Shown piece after piece: positions 6,156 to 13,825 of a DNA stretch of 39,828 nucleotides. A program made the translations under genes and the position numbers. The notes beneath the pieces were generated by a model, which saw only the letters and a program-made list of their open reading frames with translations, was not told the origin of the DNA and searched no databases. The stretch comes from DATGSL01 sp964645585 (GTDB taxonomy: Bacteria > Verrucomicrobiota > Verrucomicrobiia > Opitutales > T3Sed10-336). Location: positions 1 through 39,828 of the forward strand of contig CAZYAN010000039.1 of assembly GCA_964645585.1 (NCBI GenBank), read 5' to 3'. Every line of letters begins with the position of its first letter. Position 1 is the stretch's first letter.

Positions 6156-8792
6156 TCAGCGGCCCGAGCGGTCGTCTTCCGCCGCAAGCGCAAAAAGACG
6201 CAGCTCATGGATCGACCACCAGAAGCGGGAAACGACTTCGTGATTGACCAATCGGAGATAACGGACCGGCTCGCCGGAGAGGACCACGGTTGTCCGAGGA
6301 CCGACGGCTGCATCGACTGCCTCGGCGTCATGCCAAACCTGACCGTCGTCCGAAATCTCGACTGAAATTTCCGCGCCCCAGTCGAGCGGCGACGGTCGGC
6401 TGTCGATTTCAATAAGCCTGACGCGCTCCTCCCGCGGAAGTTCGATCTCGATCCACATCCCGTTGCTCCTCGGACGCCGGCTTGTATAACGGGTCGCCGC
6501 ATCACCATCGATGAGAAACGGAAGCGTCTCCGCGTTGTCGCTCGCACCCAGCGTCCAGGATTCCCGGTCGCCAAGGAGATGCGGCGTCGCGCGCCTGATC
6601 TCTTCGATCGTCCATGGCTCACTGCGCCCTTCGGTCAATTTCCGGATCCGCGCGACTTCCGCAGGCTCCACCGCCTCGGCCCGGTTGCCAAACGCATTGC
6701 GCACATAGGTGAGGACGGACGCAATCCACTCGTCATCGTTCGCTCCCATGGCGACCATCACGCCGGGATAACCGACGCCGTCAAGCGGACCCGCAAGCCC
6801 ATGAAGCATCACTCGAATAGAAGCGGCGGGATGGGCCAAAACGGTTTCCGACTCCGCAAGCGCCGGTGCCAGCAAGCCCACACCGGTCGCCAGTTGCACG
6901 GCAGTCCCGCGGCCGTCGGCGCCATGGCACGAGAAGCAGAGCTGCTGGTAGATCGCGCGTCCTTGATCAAACAGCTCCCACTGCTCACCGGCCAAAAGCG
7001 GCGCCGCCTCGCCGCGCTTCTCTAAAAGCTGTCGACCAATCTCCCTGACTCCGCGCGCCCGGTGCTTCGGCACCGTCGCCTGAATCAGCTCCGCCGCATC
7101 CGGCCAATCGAGCAGGTTGATCGTCAGCATCGCCTGGATCACGACGTTTGGATCGGGGTCATCGAGCATCCGGACAATATCTTCGCGAAGGGATGCCGCC
7201 TCGCCGGACTTAAACAGCGTTTCGCTCGTCCGGAGCGCCGCCGCCCGAATTTGCGGATGCTCGTCGGCCAGCGCCAGCCGCACGTGCGTGGAAGTCAGTT
7301 CGCCCAAACCCTCCAGCGTCCACAGCGCGTGGAACCGGGCGAGGTGATTGTCATGAGCCCTCGCGACTTCCACGAGCCGCGGCGCGACTTCAGTCGCCTG
7401 GCGCAAAATGAGGAGCCGCTGCGCCATGTCCCGCCACCATCCGTTCGGATGATCAAGCCGCTCGACGAGTTGCTCCGCTGTTTCCTCAAACAGTTGCGGA
7501 TGCGGCCCCGGCTTGTGGTCCTCATGCACAAGGCGCCAAATCCGGCCGCGCCCGAAGTTGTGCTGAAAACCGTATTCCTTCACCACGTCCCGAAGGTAGC
7601 TCCCCTCTCTCACCCAGTTCGCCTCCTGAATGATCCCGCGATACATGTCGACAATGTAGATCGCGCCGTCGGGTCCGTTCGCCAAGTTAACCGGACGAAA
7701 GTTCGGGTCGGTCGAGCGAATGAACTCCGAACCCGGATGCGCGTTCCGCAGAACCGTCACCCCGTCCGTCACGTCGATTTCAGTCCGCCGGATGAGGCGG
7801 CCGACCGGCTCGGCAAACAACAGGTCACCGATCAAGTCCCCCGGCAGCCGATCGCCCCGAACGATCACCGGTCCGCAGGTTGCGGTGAAATGATTCAACG
7901 TCTTCTCGTCCGGCCGGAACCGATGCGGTCCGCCCTGAACATCAGGGATCGGCACCAGCGGGAAGACTTCGCGAAAGCCAGGCTCGATTTCCCCCTCGAT
8001 TGTAAAGCCGCCATAGACGATCGGCTGCTGAAAATTAATCGGGCCGATTTCGCCGCCCGCGTTGACGAACCACGGCTTCCCGTAATTGTCCTGCGCTAAT
8101 CCCCATTGACCGCCGTTCGGCGCCGTCGGCTCTTTAAACATCGGTCCGTCCGGATTCCACCGCAGGCGAAACGGATTGTAGGTCGTGTAAATCCAGTTGT
8201 CCGCCGCCCAGAGAAGCCCGCTCGTCTGATGCTCGAGGTTGGCATGACTCGGATCCGCGTCGTAAACAAGCGTTCGCTCGTCGGCACGATGGTCGCCATC
8301 GATGTCGCGATATTCATACACATCGTTGGAATCGGTTTCGGCGACCAGTACCCGCCCGTCATCCAGGGGAAGGAGCATCCGGGGCAGCACGAGATTGTCG
8401 ATAAACACTTCGTGCCGGTCGAACACATCGTCGCCGCGCGATGACCAATGAACCGACACCCGGCCATTCGGCTCGCGTGAACCTGATCCGTCGATGTCCT
8501 GCATATACGACCGCATCTCGGCCACATACATCCTGCCGTTGCCGTCGAATGCGATCGCAACCGGCTCGCGGATCTCCGGCTCGCTCAGCACGAGCTCCAA
8601 GCGGTAACCGGGCGGAAGCCGCATATGCTCCAGACTCTGTTCCGGCGTGAGATACGGCACCGGCGGCGTGAACATTTCCTCGGGCGCCGGCGTCGGCGGA
8701 CTGGCGCGAAGCACGGCCCCTGCCGCAATGGCGACTACCGAGAAAATCCGCCGGAGTTCAGCGCTTCCCGTTCGGGTTTTCGAAAGCTTCAT
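6156..8792 (-). CDS. PVC-type membrane-bound dehydrogenase with c-type haem and discoidin-like end
   Basis: 878 residues with an N-terminal signal segment (about 15-31). Residues about 55-425 form a beta-propeller sugar/PQQ-dehydrogenase-like domain (for example MRLPPGYRLELVLSEPEI, GPDGAIYIVDMYRG and the RIWRL end) that defines the PVC-type dehydrogenases of Planctomycetota and Verrucomicrobiota. Residues about 435-590 are HEAT-like helices. A cytochrome c domain follows with CFSCHG (C619, C622, H623) and possible axial Met in VMVAMGAN. Residues about 745-875 look like a galactose-binding/F5-8 C-type domain (FLIDGDAATRYT, MWIEIELP, VRYLRLVNHE). It should act in the periplasm, oxidising a sugar or alcohol and passing electrons to the haem; the substrate is unknown. 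It stands alone, 147 bases upstream of the pilin operon. Confidence 0.88.
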   Translation of the reverse strand: MKLSKTRTGSAELRRIFSVVAIAAGAVLRASPPTPAPEEMFTPPVPYLTPEQSLEHMRLPPGYRLELVLSEPEIREPVAIAFDGNGRMYVAEMRSYMQDIDGSGSREPNGRVSVHWSSRGDDVFDRHEVFIDNLVLPRMLLPLDDGRVLVAETDSNDVYEYRDIDGDHRADERTLVYDADPSHANLEHQTSGLLWAADNWIYTTYNPFRLRWNPDGPMFKEPTAPNGGQWGLAQDNYGKPWFVNAGGEIGPINFQQPIVYGGFTIEGEIEPGFREVFPLVPIPDVQGGPHRFRPDEKTLNHFTATCGPVIVRGDRLPGDLIGDLLFAEPVGRLIRRTEIDVTDGVTVLRNAHPGSEFIRSTDPNFRPVNLANGPDGAIYIVDMYRGIIQEANWVREGSYLRDVVKEYGFQHNFGRGRIWRLVHEDHKPGPHPQLFEETAEQLVERLDHPNGWWRDMAQRLLILRQATEVAPRLVEVARAHDNHLARFHALWTLEGLGELTSTHVRLALADEHPQIRAAALRTSETLFKSGEAASLREDIVRMLDDPDPNVVIQAMLTINLLDWPDAAELIQATVPKHRARGVREIGRQLLEKRGEAAPLLAGEQWELFDQGRAIYQQLCFSCHGADGRGTAVQLATGVGLLAPALAESETVLAHPAASIRVMLHGLAGPLDGVGYPGVMVAMGANDDEWIASVLTYVRNAFGNRAEAVEPAEVARIRKLTEGRSEPWTIEEIRRATPHLLGDRESWTLGASDNAETLPFLIDGDAATRYTSRRPRSNGMWIEIELPREERVRLIEIDSRPSPLDWGAEISVEISDDGQVWHDAEAVDAAVGPRTTVVLSGEPVRYLRLVNHEVVSRFWWSIHELRLFALAAEDDRSGR

Positions 8793-8857
8793 GATTCTTC
8801 GTCATGCCAGATATCGTCCCCCCTGACCAGTCTTCGCTGCCGCACCAGATAAATTTC

Positions 8858-8890
8858 AATCCAGAATCCGCAATCCAAAATCCAAAATAG
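8858..8890. repeat. AT-rich AATCC micro-repeat upstream of purE
   Basis: A short imperfect tandem run built from AATCC units (AATCCAGAATCCGCAATCC followed by AAAATCC twice). It lies in the 157-base space between the divergent dehydrogenase gene and purE. A similar word, CCAAAATCCACAATCC, occurs just before pspB at 27508-27523. Function is unknown; it may simply be low-complexity intergenic DNA. No convincing purE promoter was found beside it, though TTGACT at about 8919 could be a -35 element. Confidence 0.45.
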
Positions 8891-8949
8891 AAACGTCGTG
8901 TCCAGATTGACTTGGCGGACCGTCTTCTCCATGGAAAACTCTGAACGTT

Positions 8950-9447
8950 ATGGATTCGCAATCGCCACCACCCGCCGTCGGCATCATCATGGGCAGCCAG
9001 TCGGACTGGCCGACTCTCGAACACGCGGCGACCACTCTCGCGAAGTTTGAGGTTCCCTGCGAAACGAAAGTCGTCAGCGCCCACCGCACGCCGCAATGGC
9101 TCTTCGAATACGCCTCCGGGGCCGAGGCGCGCGGACTTCAATGCATCATTGCCGGCGCTGGCGGTGCCGCTCACCTGCCGGGAATGGCGGCTTCCATGAC
9201 GCTTCTCCCGGTTCTCGGTGTGCCGATCGAGTCACGGGTGCTCCGGGGTGTCGATTCCCTGCTTTCCATCGTGCAAATGCCGGCCGGCGTCCCGGTCGCC
9301 ACATTCGCCATTGGCAAAGCCGGCGCGATCAACGCGGCCCTGTTTGCCGTCGCCCTGCTCGCCCGCCGCGATCCTGAACTGCGGAAACAGCTCGAGGCGT
9401 TCCGCAACGACCAGACGGCGCGCGTCCTGGAAACTACGGTCCCGTGA
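8950..9447 (+). CDS. purE: N5-carboxyaminoimidazole ribonucleotide mutase
   Basis: 165 residues, normal length for class I PurE. It moves the carboxyl group of N5-CAIR to make CAIR in purine synthesis, working after PurK. The signatures are present: GIIMGSQSDWPTL near residues 11-23, VVSAHRTP near 42-49 with the catalytic His, and IIAGAGGAAHLPGM near 66-79. The ATG at 8950 gives a short N-terminal extension typical of the family. The gene ends in a GTGA overlap with purK, so the two are almost certainly one coupled transcription unit. It is expected to be a cytoplasmic octamer. Confidence 0.97.
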   Translation: MDSQSPPPAVGIIMGSQSDWPTLEHAATTLAKFEVPCETKVVSAHRTPQWLFEYASGAEARGLQCIIAGAGGAAHLPGMAASMTLLPVLGVPIESRVLRGVDSLLSIVQMPAGVPVATFAIGKAGAINAALFAVALLARRDPELRKQLEAFRNDQTARVLETTVP

Positions 9448-10586
9448 TTTCCCCCCCCGGAAAAACAATCGGCATCTTCGGCGGCGGCCAGCTGGGACGG
9501 ATGGCTGCGATCGAGGCGCGAAAGATGGGCTACCGCGTTCACGTCTACGACCCGGCGTCCGAACCGCCGGCGGCTCAAGGCGCCGATCTCGCGGTCCAAG
9601 CGCCTTTCGACGATCTCGATCAGCTCCGTAAGTTTCTCGAACCGATTGATGTCGCCACCTTCGAATTCGAGAACATCCCGGCCGATTTTCTCCACCAGGC
9701 GGCAGCCGTTCGTCCGGTCCACCCTTCTCCCGAGGTCCTCCTGATCTGCCAGAACCGCGAACGGGAAAAGCGTTTTTTAAGTGAAAAAGGATTTCCAGTT
9801 GCCCCGTACGCCGTTGTCACCTCAGCCGAGGAACTCGACGAGGCTCTGAATAATCGGATCGGCAGGCCGGCCGTTTTGAAAACCGCCGCCTTCGGTTACG
9901 ACGGCAAAGGCCAGGTCAAGATCGGCGATGGCGATGATGCCCGGGCGGTTTGGGAAGACTTCGGCAATCCGCGCGGCGTCCTGGAAGCGTGGGTGCCGTT
10001 CACCGCGGAATTGTCCGCCATTTGCGCGGTGAGCGCGAACGGCGAAACCGCCGTTTTTCCAGTGGCCGAAAACCAGCACGAACGCCACATTCTCGATGTC
10101 TCGATCGCGCCCGCGCGCCTCGACGCGCCGGTGCAGGAGGAGGCCGCTCGAATCGCCAAAGAAATCGCGCGCGCACTCGGCGTCATCGGTTTGGTCGCCG
10201 TCGAGTTTTTTCTGACGGGCGACGGCCGGCTTCTGGTCAATGAACTCGCCCCGCGGCCGCACAATTCCGGTCATTACACGTTCGACGGATGCATGACCAG
10301 CCAGTTTGAGCAGCAAGTCCGGGCGGTCTGCGGCCTCCCGCTCGGATCAACCGCCCTCCTCGCGCCAACCGTCATGGTCAATCTTCTCGGAGATCTCTGG
10401 CGGAACGGCGAGCCCGACTGGAACCAAGTTCTCCAGAACCCGAACGCGAAACTGCACCTGTATGGAAAACGGGAGGCGCGCCCCGGACGGAAAATGGGCC
10501 ATTTCTGCGTCCTTGGCCCAACCGTCGAGGAAGCCCTCGCCCAAGCCCAGGCGATCCAATCCCGGCTCCAGCCAGGTTCCAAATGA
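9444..10586 (+). CDS. purK: N5-carboxyaminoimidazole ribonucleotide synthase
   Basis: 380 residues, usual length for PurK. It uses ATP and bicarbonate to carboxylate AIR, giving N5-CAIR for PurE. The N-terminal domain has IGIFGGGQLGRM; the ATP-grasp domain shows RPAVLKTAAFGYDGKGQ, the acidic metal-binding part around GLVAVEFFLTGDGRLLVNE and LAPRPHNSGHYT, all diagnostic. The start is GTG at 9444, whose last bases form the purE stop (GTGA). No other purine genes are in the window. It ends 291 bases before the convergent sufS gene, with a long palindrome between them. Confidence 0.97.
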   Translation: MISPPGKTIGIFGGGQLGRMAAIEARKMGYRVHVYDPASEPPAAQGADLAVQAPFDDLDQLRKFLEPIDVATFEFENIPADFLHQAAAVRPVHPSPEVLLICQNREREKRFLSEKGFPVAPYAVVTSAEELDEALNNRIGRPAVLKTAAFGYDGKGQVKIGDGDDARAVWEDFGNPRGVLEAWVPFTAELSAICAVSANGETAVFPVAENQHERHILDVSIAPARLDAPVQEEAARIAKEIARALGVIGLVAVEFFLTGDGRLLVNELAPRPHNSGHYTFDGCMTSQFEQQVRAVCGLPLGSTALLAPTVMVNLLGDLWRNGEPDWNQVLQNPNAKLHLYGKREARPGRKMGHFCVLGPTVEEALAQAQAIQSRLQPGSK

Positions 10587-10631
10587 ACCGTTCGCCATAG
10601 CCGCTCCCCGAAGCACCACTCCCAGCCACGA

Positions 10632-10667
10632 CGACAAGAAAAAGAACAGCTGTTCCTTTTCATGTCG
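10632..10667. terminator. 36-base near-perfect palindrome between convergent purK and sufS
   Basis: The dyad is centred between 10649 and 10650. The inner 12 bases GAACAGCTGTTC are a perfect palindrome, flanked by AAAAA/CTTTT and CGACA/TGTCG arms; only two of 18 base pairs mismatch. It starts 46 bases after the purK stop and could act as a two-way transcription terminator, since A-rich and T-rich arms flank the core on both strands, though it lacks a classic T tail outside the stem. It may instead be a protein-binding or mobile-element end. The rest of 10587-10877 shows no gene. Confidence 0.5.
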
Positions 10668-10848
10668 CTTTCGATGCGCGGCAGATGCCGGTCCCGCGGC
10701 AGCCGGAACCGGCGTGCTATATGCCTTGGCGGAGGTGAAAACCGCTTTGAGGTTCCGCGTCGTCTTCTCGATCAGCGGGAGTCCGGCGTACACTCGTTTC
10801 TCTTCCGTTTGTTTACATGTACCCCGCGGTTCCTCCTCGGACGGATTC

Positions 10849-10872
10849 GCAAGCTCGGAGGCTCACGCTACA
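10849..10872 (+). repeat. Short interspersed REP-like hairpin, copy 1
   Basis: Contains CGCAAGCTCGGAGGCT, shared with copies near 15123-15140 (inverted) and 25490-25515. In the fullest copy the ends CAAGC and GCTTG form a stem around TCGGAG; here the right arm is weakened to GCTCA. It sits just before the 3' end of sufS, in the convergent purK-sufS space. Likely a low-copy-family intergenic repeat of this genome. Confidence 0.55.
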
Positions 10873-10877
10873 AGCTG

Positions 10878-12119
10878 TCAGCCGCGGGAAAAGAACTCGT
10901 GGAGTTCCGCGATCACTTCGACGAAGCGGTCGACTTCGTCCTCGGTGTTGTAAAAGTAGAAACTCGCCCGGGCCGTGGAGGCGACACCGAGGCGTTTCAT
11001 GAGCGGCTGGGTGCAATGATGCCCGCCGCGGAGAGCGATGCCTTTTTGGTCCGCAAAGGTCACGATGTCGTGCGCGTGCAGGTCGTCGAAATGAAAACTG
11101 ACGATCCCCGCCCGCTCCTTTTCCGGACCGAAAATCCGAATCCCCGGCAGACTCCTCAGTTCGCGGGCCGCGCGCGCGGCAAGCAAATGAACATACTCCG
11201 CGATCCGCGGCCGTCCGACCGAATCGAGATAATCCATCGCCGCGGCCAAACCAATCGCCTGGGCAATCGCCGGCGTGCCTGCCTCGAAACGGTGCGGGGC
11301 TTTCTTGTAGGTGCTCTTTTGATAATCGACCGACAGGATCATCTCGCCGCCACCGTGGAACGGCGGCATCGCGTCGAGCAGCTCTTTGCGTCCCCAGAGA
11401 ATCCCGATCCCGGTCGGCCCGCACATCTTGTGTCCGGAGAAAGCCAAAAAATCACAGCCGAGCGCCTGCACATCGACCGGCCCGTGCCCCGCGCTTTGCG
11501 CCGCGTCGACCAGCGTGACAATCCCCTTTTCCCGCGCCTGCGCGCACAGTTTTGCAACCGGGTTGATCACGCCGAGGCTGTTGGAGATATGACCAAAGGC
11601 GAGAACCTTGACGGTCGGATCGAGCAGCGTGTCCAGTGTGCTGAGATCGAGTGAACCCTCGTCGCCGGTGATCGGGATGAACGCGAGTTTGAGCTTCTTC
11701 CGCTCCGCCAGCATCTGCCACGGAACCAGGTTGCTGTGGTGCTCAAGTTCCGTCAGAAGAATCGTGTCGCCTTCCCGCAAAAATTCCTCGCCCCAGGTCC
11801 GCGCCAAGAGGTTGATTGCCTCCGTCGTGCCTCGCGTGAAGATAATTTCGTCGGAAGAATTCGCGTTGATAAACCGCGCTGTCCGCTCGCGAGCGTCTTC
11901 AAACGCGATGGTCGCACGGTGACTCAGCGCGTGGATGCCGCGGTGGACATTCGCGTTGTCGGTGTCGTAGTAGGCGGAGATCGCGGAGATCACCTGACGC
12001 GGCTTCTGGGTCGTCGCCGCATTGTCTAGATAGATTAACGGGTTGCCGTGGACATTCTGGTTGAGAATTGGAAAATCCTCACGGAACGCGTCAATTCCGG
12101 AAACAGTCGCTGTCTTCAC
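10878..12119 (-). CDS. sufS: Cysteine desulfurase, SufS type
   Basis: 413 residues, class V aminotransferase fold with PLP. It removes sulfur from cysteine as an enzyme-bound persulfide for Fe-S cluster building. Landmarks: YLDNAATTQKP near 30-40, TELEHHSN with H128 stacking on PLP, DAAQSAGH near 205-212, K231 in FSGHKMCGPTG as the PLP Schiff-base lysine, and C369 in RGGHHCTQP as the sulfur carrier. The start is GTG at 12119, immediately after the sufU stop; the GAGGAGGAG at the end of sufU serves as ribosome-binding site. With SufU as partner and no SufE, the sulfur hand-over is probably of the SufS-SufU kind known from Firmicutes. No sufBCD genes are in the window. Confidence 0.96.
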   Translation of the reverse strand: MKTATVSGIDAFREDFPILNQNVHGNPLIYLDNAATTQKPRQVISAISAYYDTDNANVHRGIHALSHRATIAFEDARERTARFINANSSDEIIFTRGTTEAINLLARTWGEEFLREGDTILLTELEHHSNLVPWQMLAERKKLKLAFIPITGDEGSLDLSTLDTLLDPTVKVLAFGHISNSLGVINPVAKLCAQAREKGIVTLVDAAQSAGHGPVDVQALGCDFLAFSGHKMCGPTGIGILWGRKELLDAMPPFHGGGEMILSVDYQKSTYKKAPHRFEAGTPAIAQAIGLAAAMDYLDSVGRPRIAEYVHLLAARAARELRSLPGIRIFGPEKERAGIVSFHFDDLHAHDIVTFADQKGIALRGGHHCTQPLMKRLGVASTARASFYFYNTEDEVDRFVEVIAELHEFFSRG

Positions 12120-12566
12120 CTACTCCTCCTCAGTCTGGACGGTTGCCCCGTCTCCTTCCAGCGCGGCAAGCGCGGCGTGCCAAGTGAGCGTCGCGCACTT
12201 GATGCGGGCGGGAAACTGGTGGACACCAGCAAAGGCGCTCATTTCGCTCAATTCCGCCGGATCGAATTCGCCGGTCATGAGCAAATGACGAAACTCCTCG
12301 AACAGCTCGCGAGCTTCCTTTTCGCTTTTGCCTTTGAGCAGCGACGTCATCACCGATCCAGACGCTTTCGAAATCGCGCAGCCCTGGCCTTCGAAGGCGA
12401 TGTCCTCGATCACATCGCCCTTGAGCTTCATGGTTACGGAAAACTGGTCGCCGCAAACGGGATTGTCGCCAGCGGCCGCCCGGTCCGGATGCTCAATCCG
12501 GCCGTAATTCCGCGGCCGACGGTTGTGGTCCAGGATAACTGTCTGGTAAAGGTCGGTGAGATCCAT
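12120..12566 (-). CDS. sufU: SufU-type Fe-S assembly sulfurtransferase
   Basis: 148 residues from the ATG at 12566. NifU/IscU-like fold with the three ligand cysteines C38 (DNPVCGDQ), C63 (EGQGCAISKASGS) and C124 (RIKCATLTWHA), plus D40. The roughly 18-residue insertion before the last Cys (around LFEEFRHLLMTGEF) and the absence of the LPPVK chaperone motif favour SufU over IscU. SufU is a zinc protein that accepts sulfur from SufS. Reading further upstream in this frame gives low-complexity Pro/Ser sequence with no family match, so the long start was rejected. It abuts sufS with no spacer, a clear two-gene operon. Confidence 0.93.
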   Translation of the reverse strand: MDLTDLYQTVILDHNRRPRNYGRIEHPDRAAAGDNPVCGDQFSVTMKLKGDVIEDIAFEGQGCAISKASGSVMTSLLKGKSEKEARELFEEFRHLLMTGEFDPAELSEMSAFAGVHQFPARIKCATLTWHAALAALEGDGATVQTEEE

Positions 12567-12895
12567 CGTGACGAATCTATAACCCCCCTTCGCGTTTGCA
12601 ACGGAAACAGCGGGTCCGCCGCAAGATTTTGGAGGAGAGGGGATGCGGGAGGCGGAGATCCGAGGTCTGAGGTCAGAAGGCGGAGGGCCGAAATCCGCCG
12701 AAGGGGCTTCCCAACAAGAGCCCAGGGGAGCGCCCGGATACGATGAAACCTGCAAAAAACAGTCCTGAGGGGCGAACCAGCGAATCCATGTCGTCAATTC
12801 GCCCCTTCAGGGCTTTGCGTATTCGATCTGATCGACGCAGGGGCGCCGCTTGGCTGGAATGGTTCGCCCCGTTGAGGCTGCCAGACCCGATGCCC
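12567..12895. other. Intergenic stretch between sucD and sufU, no gene
   Basis: About 330 bases. It holds a hairpin (12754-12810, listed separately), a purine-rich run rich in GGAGG and GAGGTCTGAGGTCAG at about 12640-12690, and no family-like reading frame. The sufU promoter should lie here, but no convincing -35/-10 pair is seen. Confidence 0.5.
12754..12810 (-). terminator. Possible intrinsic terminator behind sucD
   Basis: Read on the minus strand: CTGAAGGGGCGAA (12810-12798), a 21-base loop, TTCGCCCCTCAG (12776-12765), then a run of six T (12759-12754). The stem is 12 pairs with one bulged base. It lies 86 bases after the sucD stop and before sufU, so it could end the sucCD transcript. 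The long loop is unusual, and the AAGCCCTGAAGGGGCGAA word resembles intergenic repeats of related genomes, so it may be a repeat element instead. Confidence 0.5.
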
Positions 12896-13771
12896 CTACG
12901 GTTTGTAAACCCGCAAAAGGGCGTCGGCCATGTCGGACGGCGTGACGGCGATTTCCACACCGGCGTCTGTAAGCGCGGCGATTTTCGCCTCGGCCGTGCC
13001 TTCTCCGCCGGAAACGATCGCGCCGGCGTGGCCCATGCGGCGGCCCGGAGGAGCGGTGGTTCCCGCGATAAACGCCGCCACCGGCTTTTTTACATGCTCC
13101 TTGATGTAGGCCGCGGCTTCTTCTTCGGCACTCCCGCCGATCTCACCGATCATGATGATCGCTTCGGTGTCCGGGTCCTCGTTGAAGAGCATAAGGGCGT
13201 CTGTGTGGCTCGTGCCGTTGATCGGATCGCCGCCGATGCCGATACAGGTTGACTGGCCGTGTCCGCGAGTCGTCAGCTGCCAGACGGCTTCATAGGTTAA
13301 TGTGCCCGAACGGGAAACAACGCCGACCTTCCCCGGCTTGTGGATGTAGCCGGGCATGATGCCGATTTTGCACTCGCCCGGCGTAATGATGCCCGGGCAG
13401 TTCGGACCGATCAGCCGCGTCTTCGACTCGAGCAGCTTCACCTTCACCCGCGCCATGTCGCTCACCGGAATCCCTTCCGTAATGCAGACAACGAGCCCGA
13501 TCCCGGCGTCGATCGCTTCGAGGATCGAATCCGCGGCGAACGGCGGCGGCACAAAAATCGCGGACACGTTGGCGCCGGTTTCCTTGACGGCCTGCTCGAC
13601 GGTGTCAAACACCGGAACCTTCTCCTCGAAGAGCGAACCGCCGCGGCCCGGCGTCACCCCGGCAACCAGGTTCGTGCCGTAGTCGAGGCACTGCTTCGCG
13701 TGAAAAGAGCCCGCATTGCCGGTGATGCCCTGAACGAGCACGCGGGAGTTTTTGTTTACCAAAACACTCAT
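12896..13771 (-). CDS. sucD: Succinate-CoA ligase, alpha subunit
   Basis: 291 residues, standard size. It carries the CoA-binding domain at the N-terminus (VLVQGITGNAGSFH near 11-24, where CoA binds, and AIFVPPPFAADS near 71-82) and the phosphohistidine loop GRRMGHAGAIV with H248, which is phosphorylated during catalysis. Together with SucC it interconverts succinyl-CoA and succinate in the TCA cycle, forming ATP or GTP. It follows sucC by 54 bases on the same strand, the usual sucC-sucD order. The ATG at 13771 is well supported by family length. Confidence 0.97.
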   Translation of the reverse strand: MSVLVNKNSRVLVQGITGNAGSFHAKQCLDYGTNLVAGVTPGRGGSLFEEKVPVFDTVEQAVKETGANVSAIFVPPPFAADSILEAIDAGIGLVVCITEGIPVSDMARVKVKLLESKTRLIGPNCPGIITPGECKIGIMPGYIHKPGKVGVVSRSGTLTYEAVWQLTTRGHGQSTCIGIGGDPINGTSHTDALMLFNEDPDTEAIIMIGEIGGSAEEEAAAYIKEHVKKPVAAFIAGTTAPPGRRMGHAGAIVSGGEGTAEAKIAALTDAGVEIAVTPSDMADALLRVYKP

Positions 13772-13825
13772 TGGTCAAATCAGTTGTTTAAAAAATAATC
13801 ATCCGGATGTTTTTGGCCGGCGGCT

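Noticed and set aside
7062..8099. Plus-strand open frame opposite the dehydrogenase
   Set aside because: Shadow of a strongly supported gene with CxxCH motif on the minus strand.
10644..10655. GAACAGCTGTTC as a LexA (SOS) box
   Set aside because: It fits the Gram-positive-type GAAC-N4-GTTC pattern, but the motif described for Verrucomicrobia is TGTTC-N4-GAACA, and the site lies between convergent gene ends, not at a promoter.
12567..12797. Longer N-terminus for SufU
   Set aside because: The extension is low-complexity and unrelated to the family; the ATG at 12566 gives the conserved MDLTDLYQ start.
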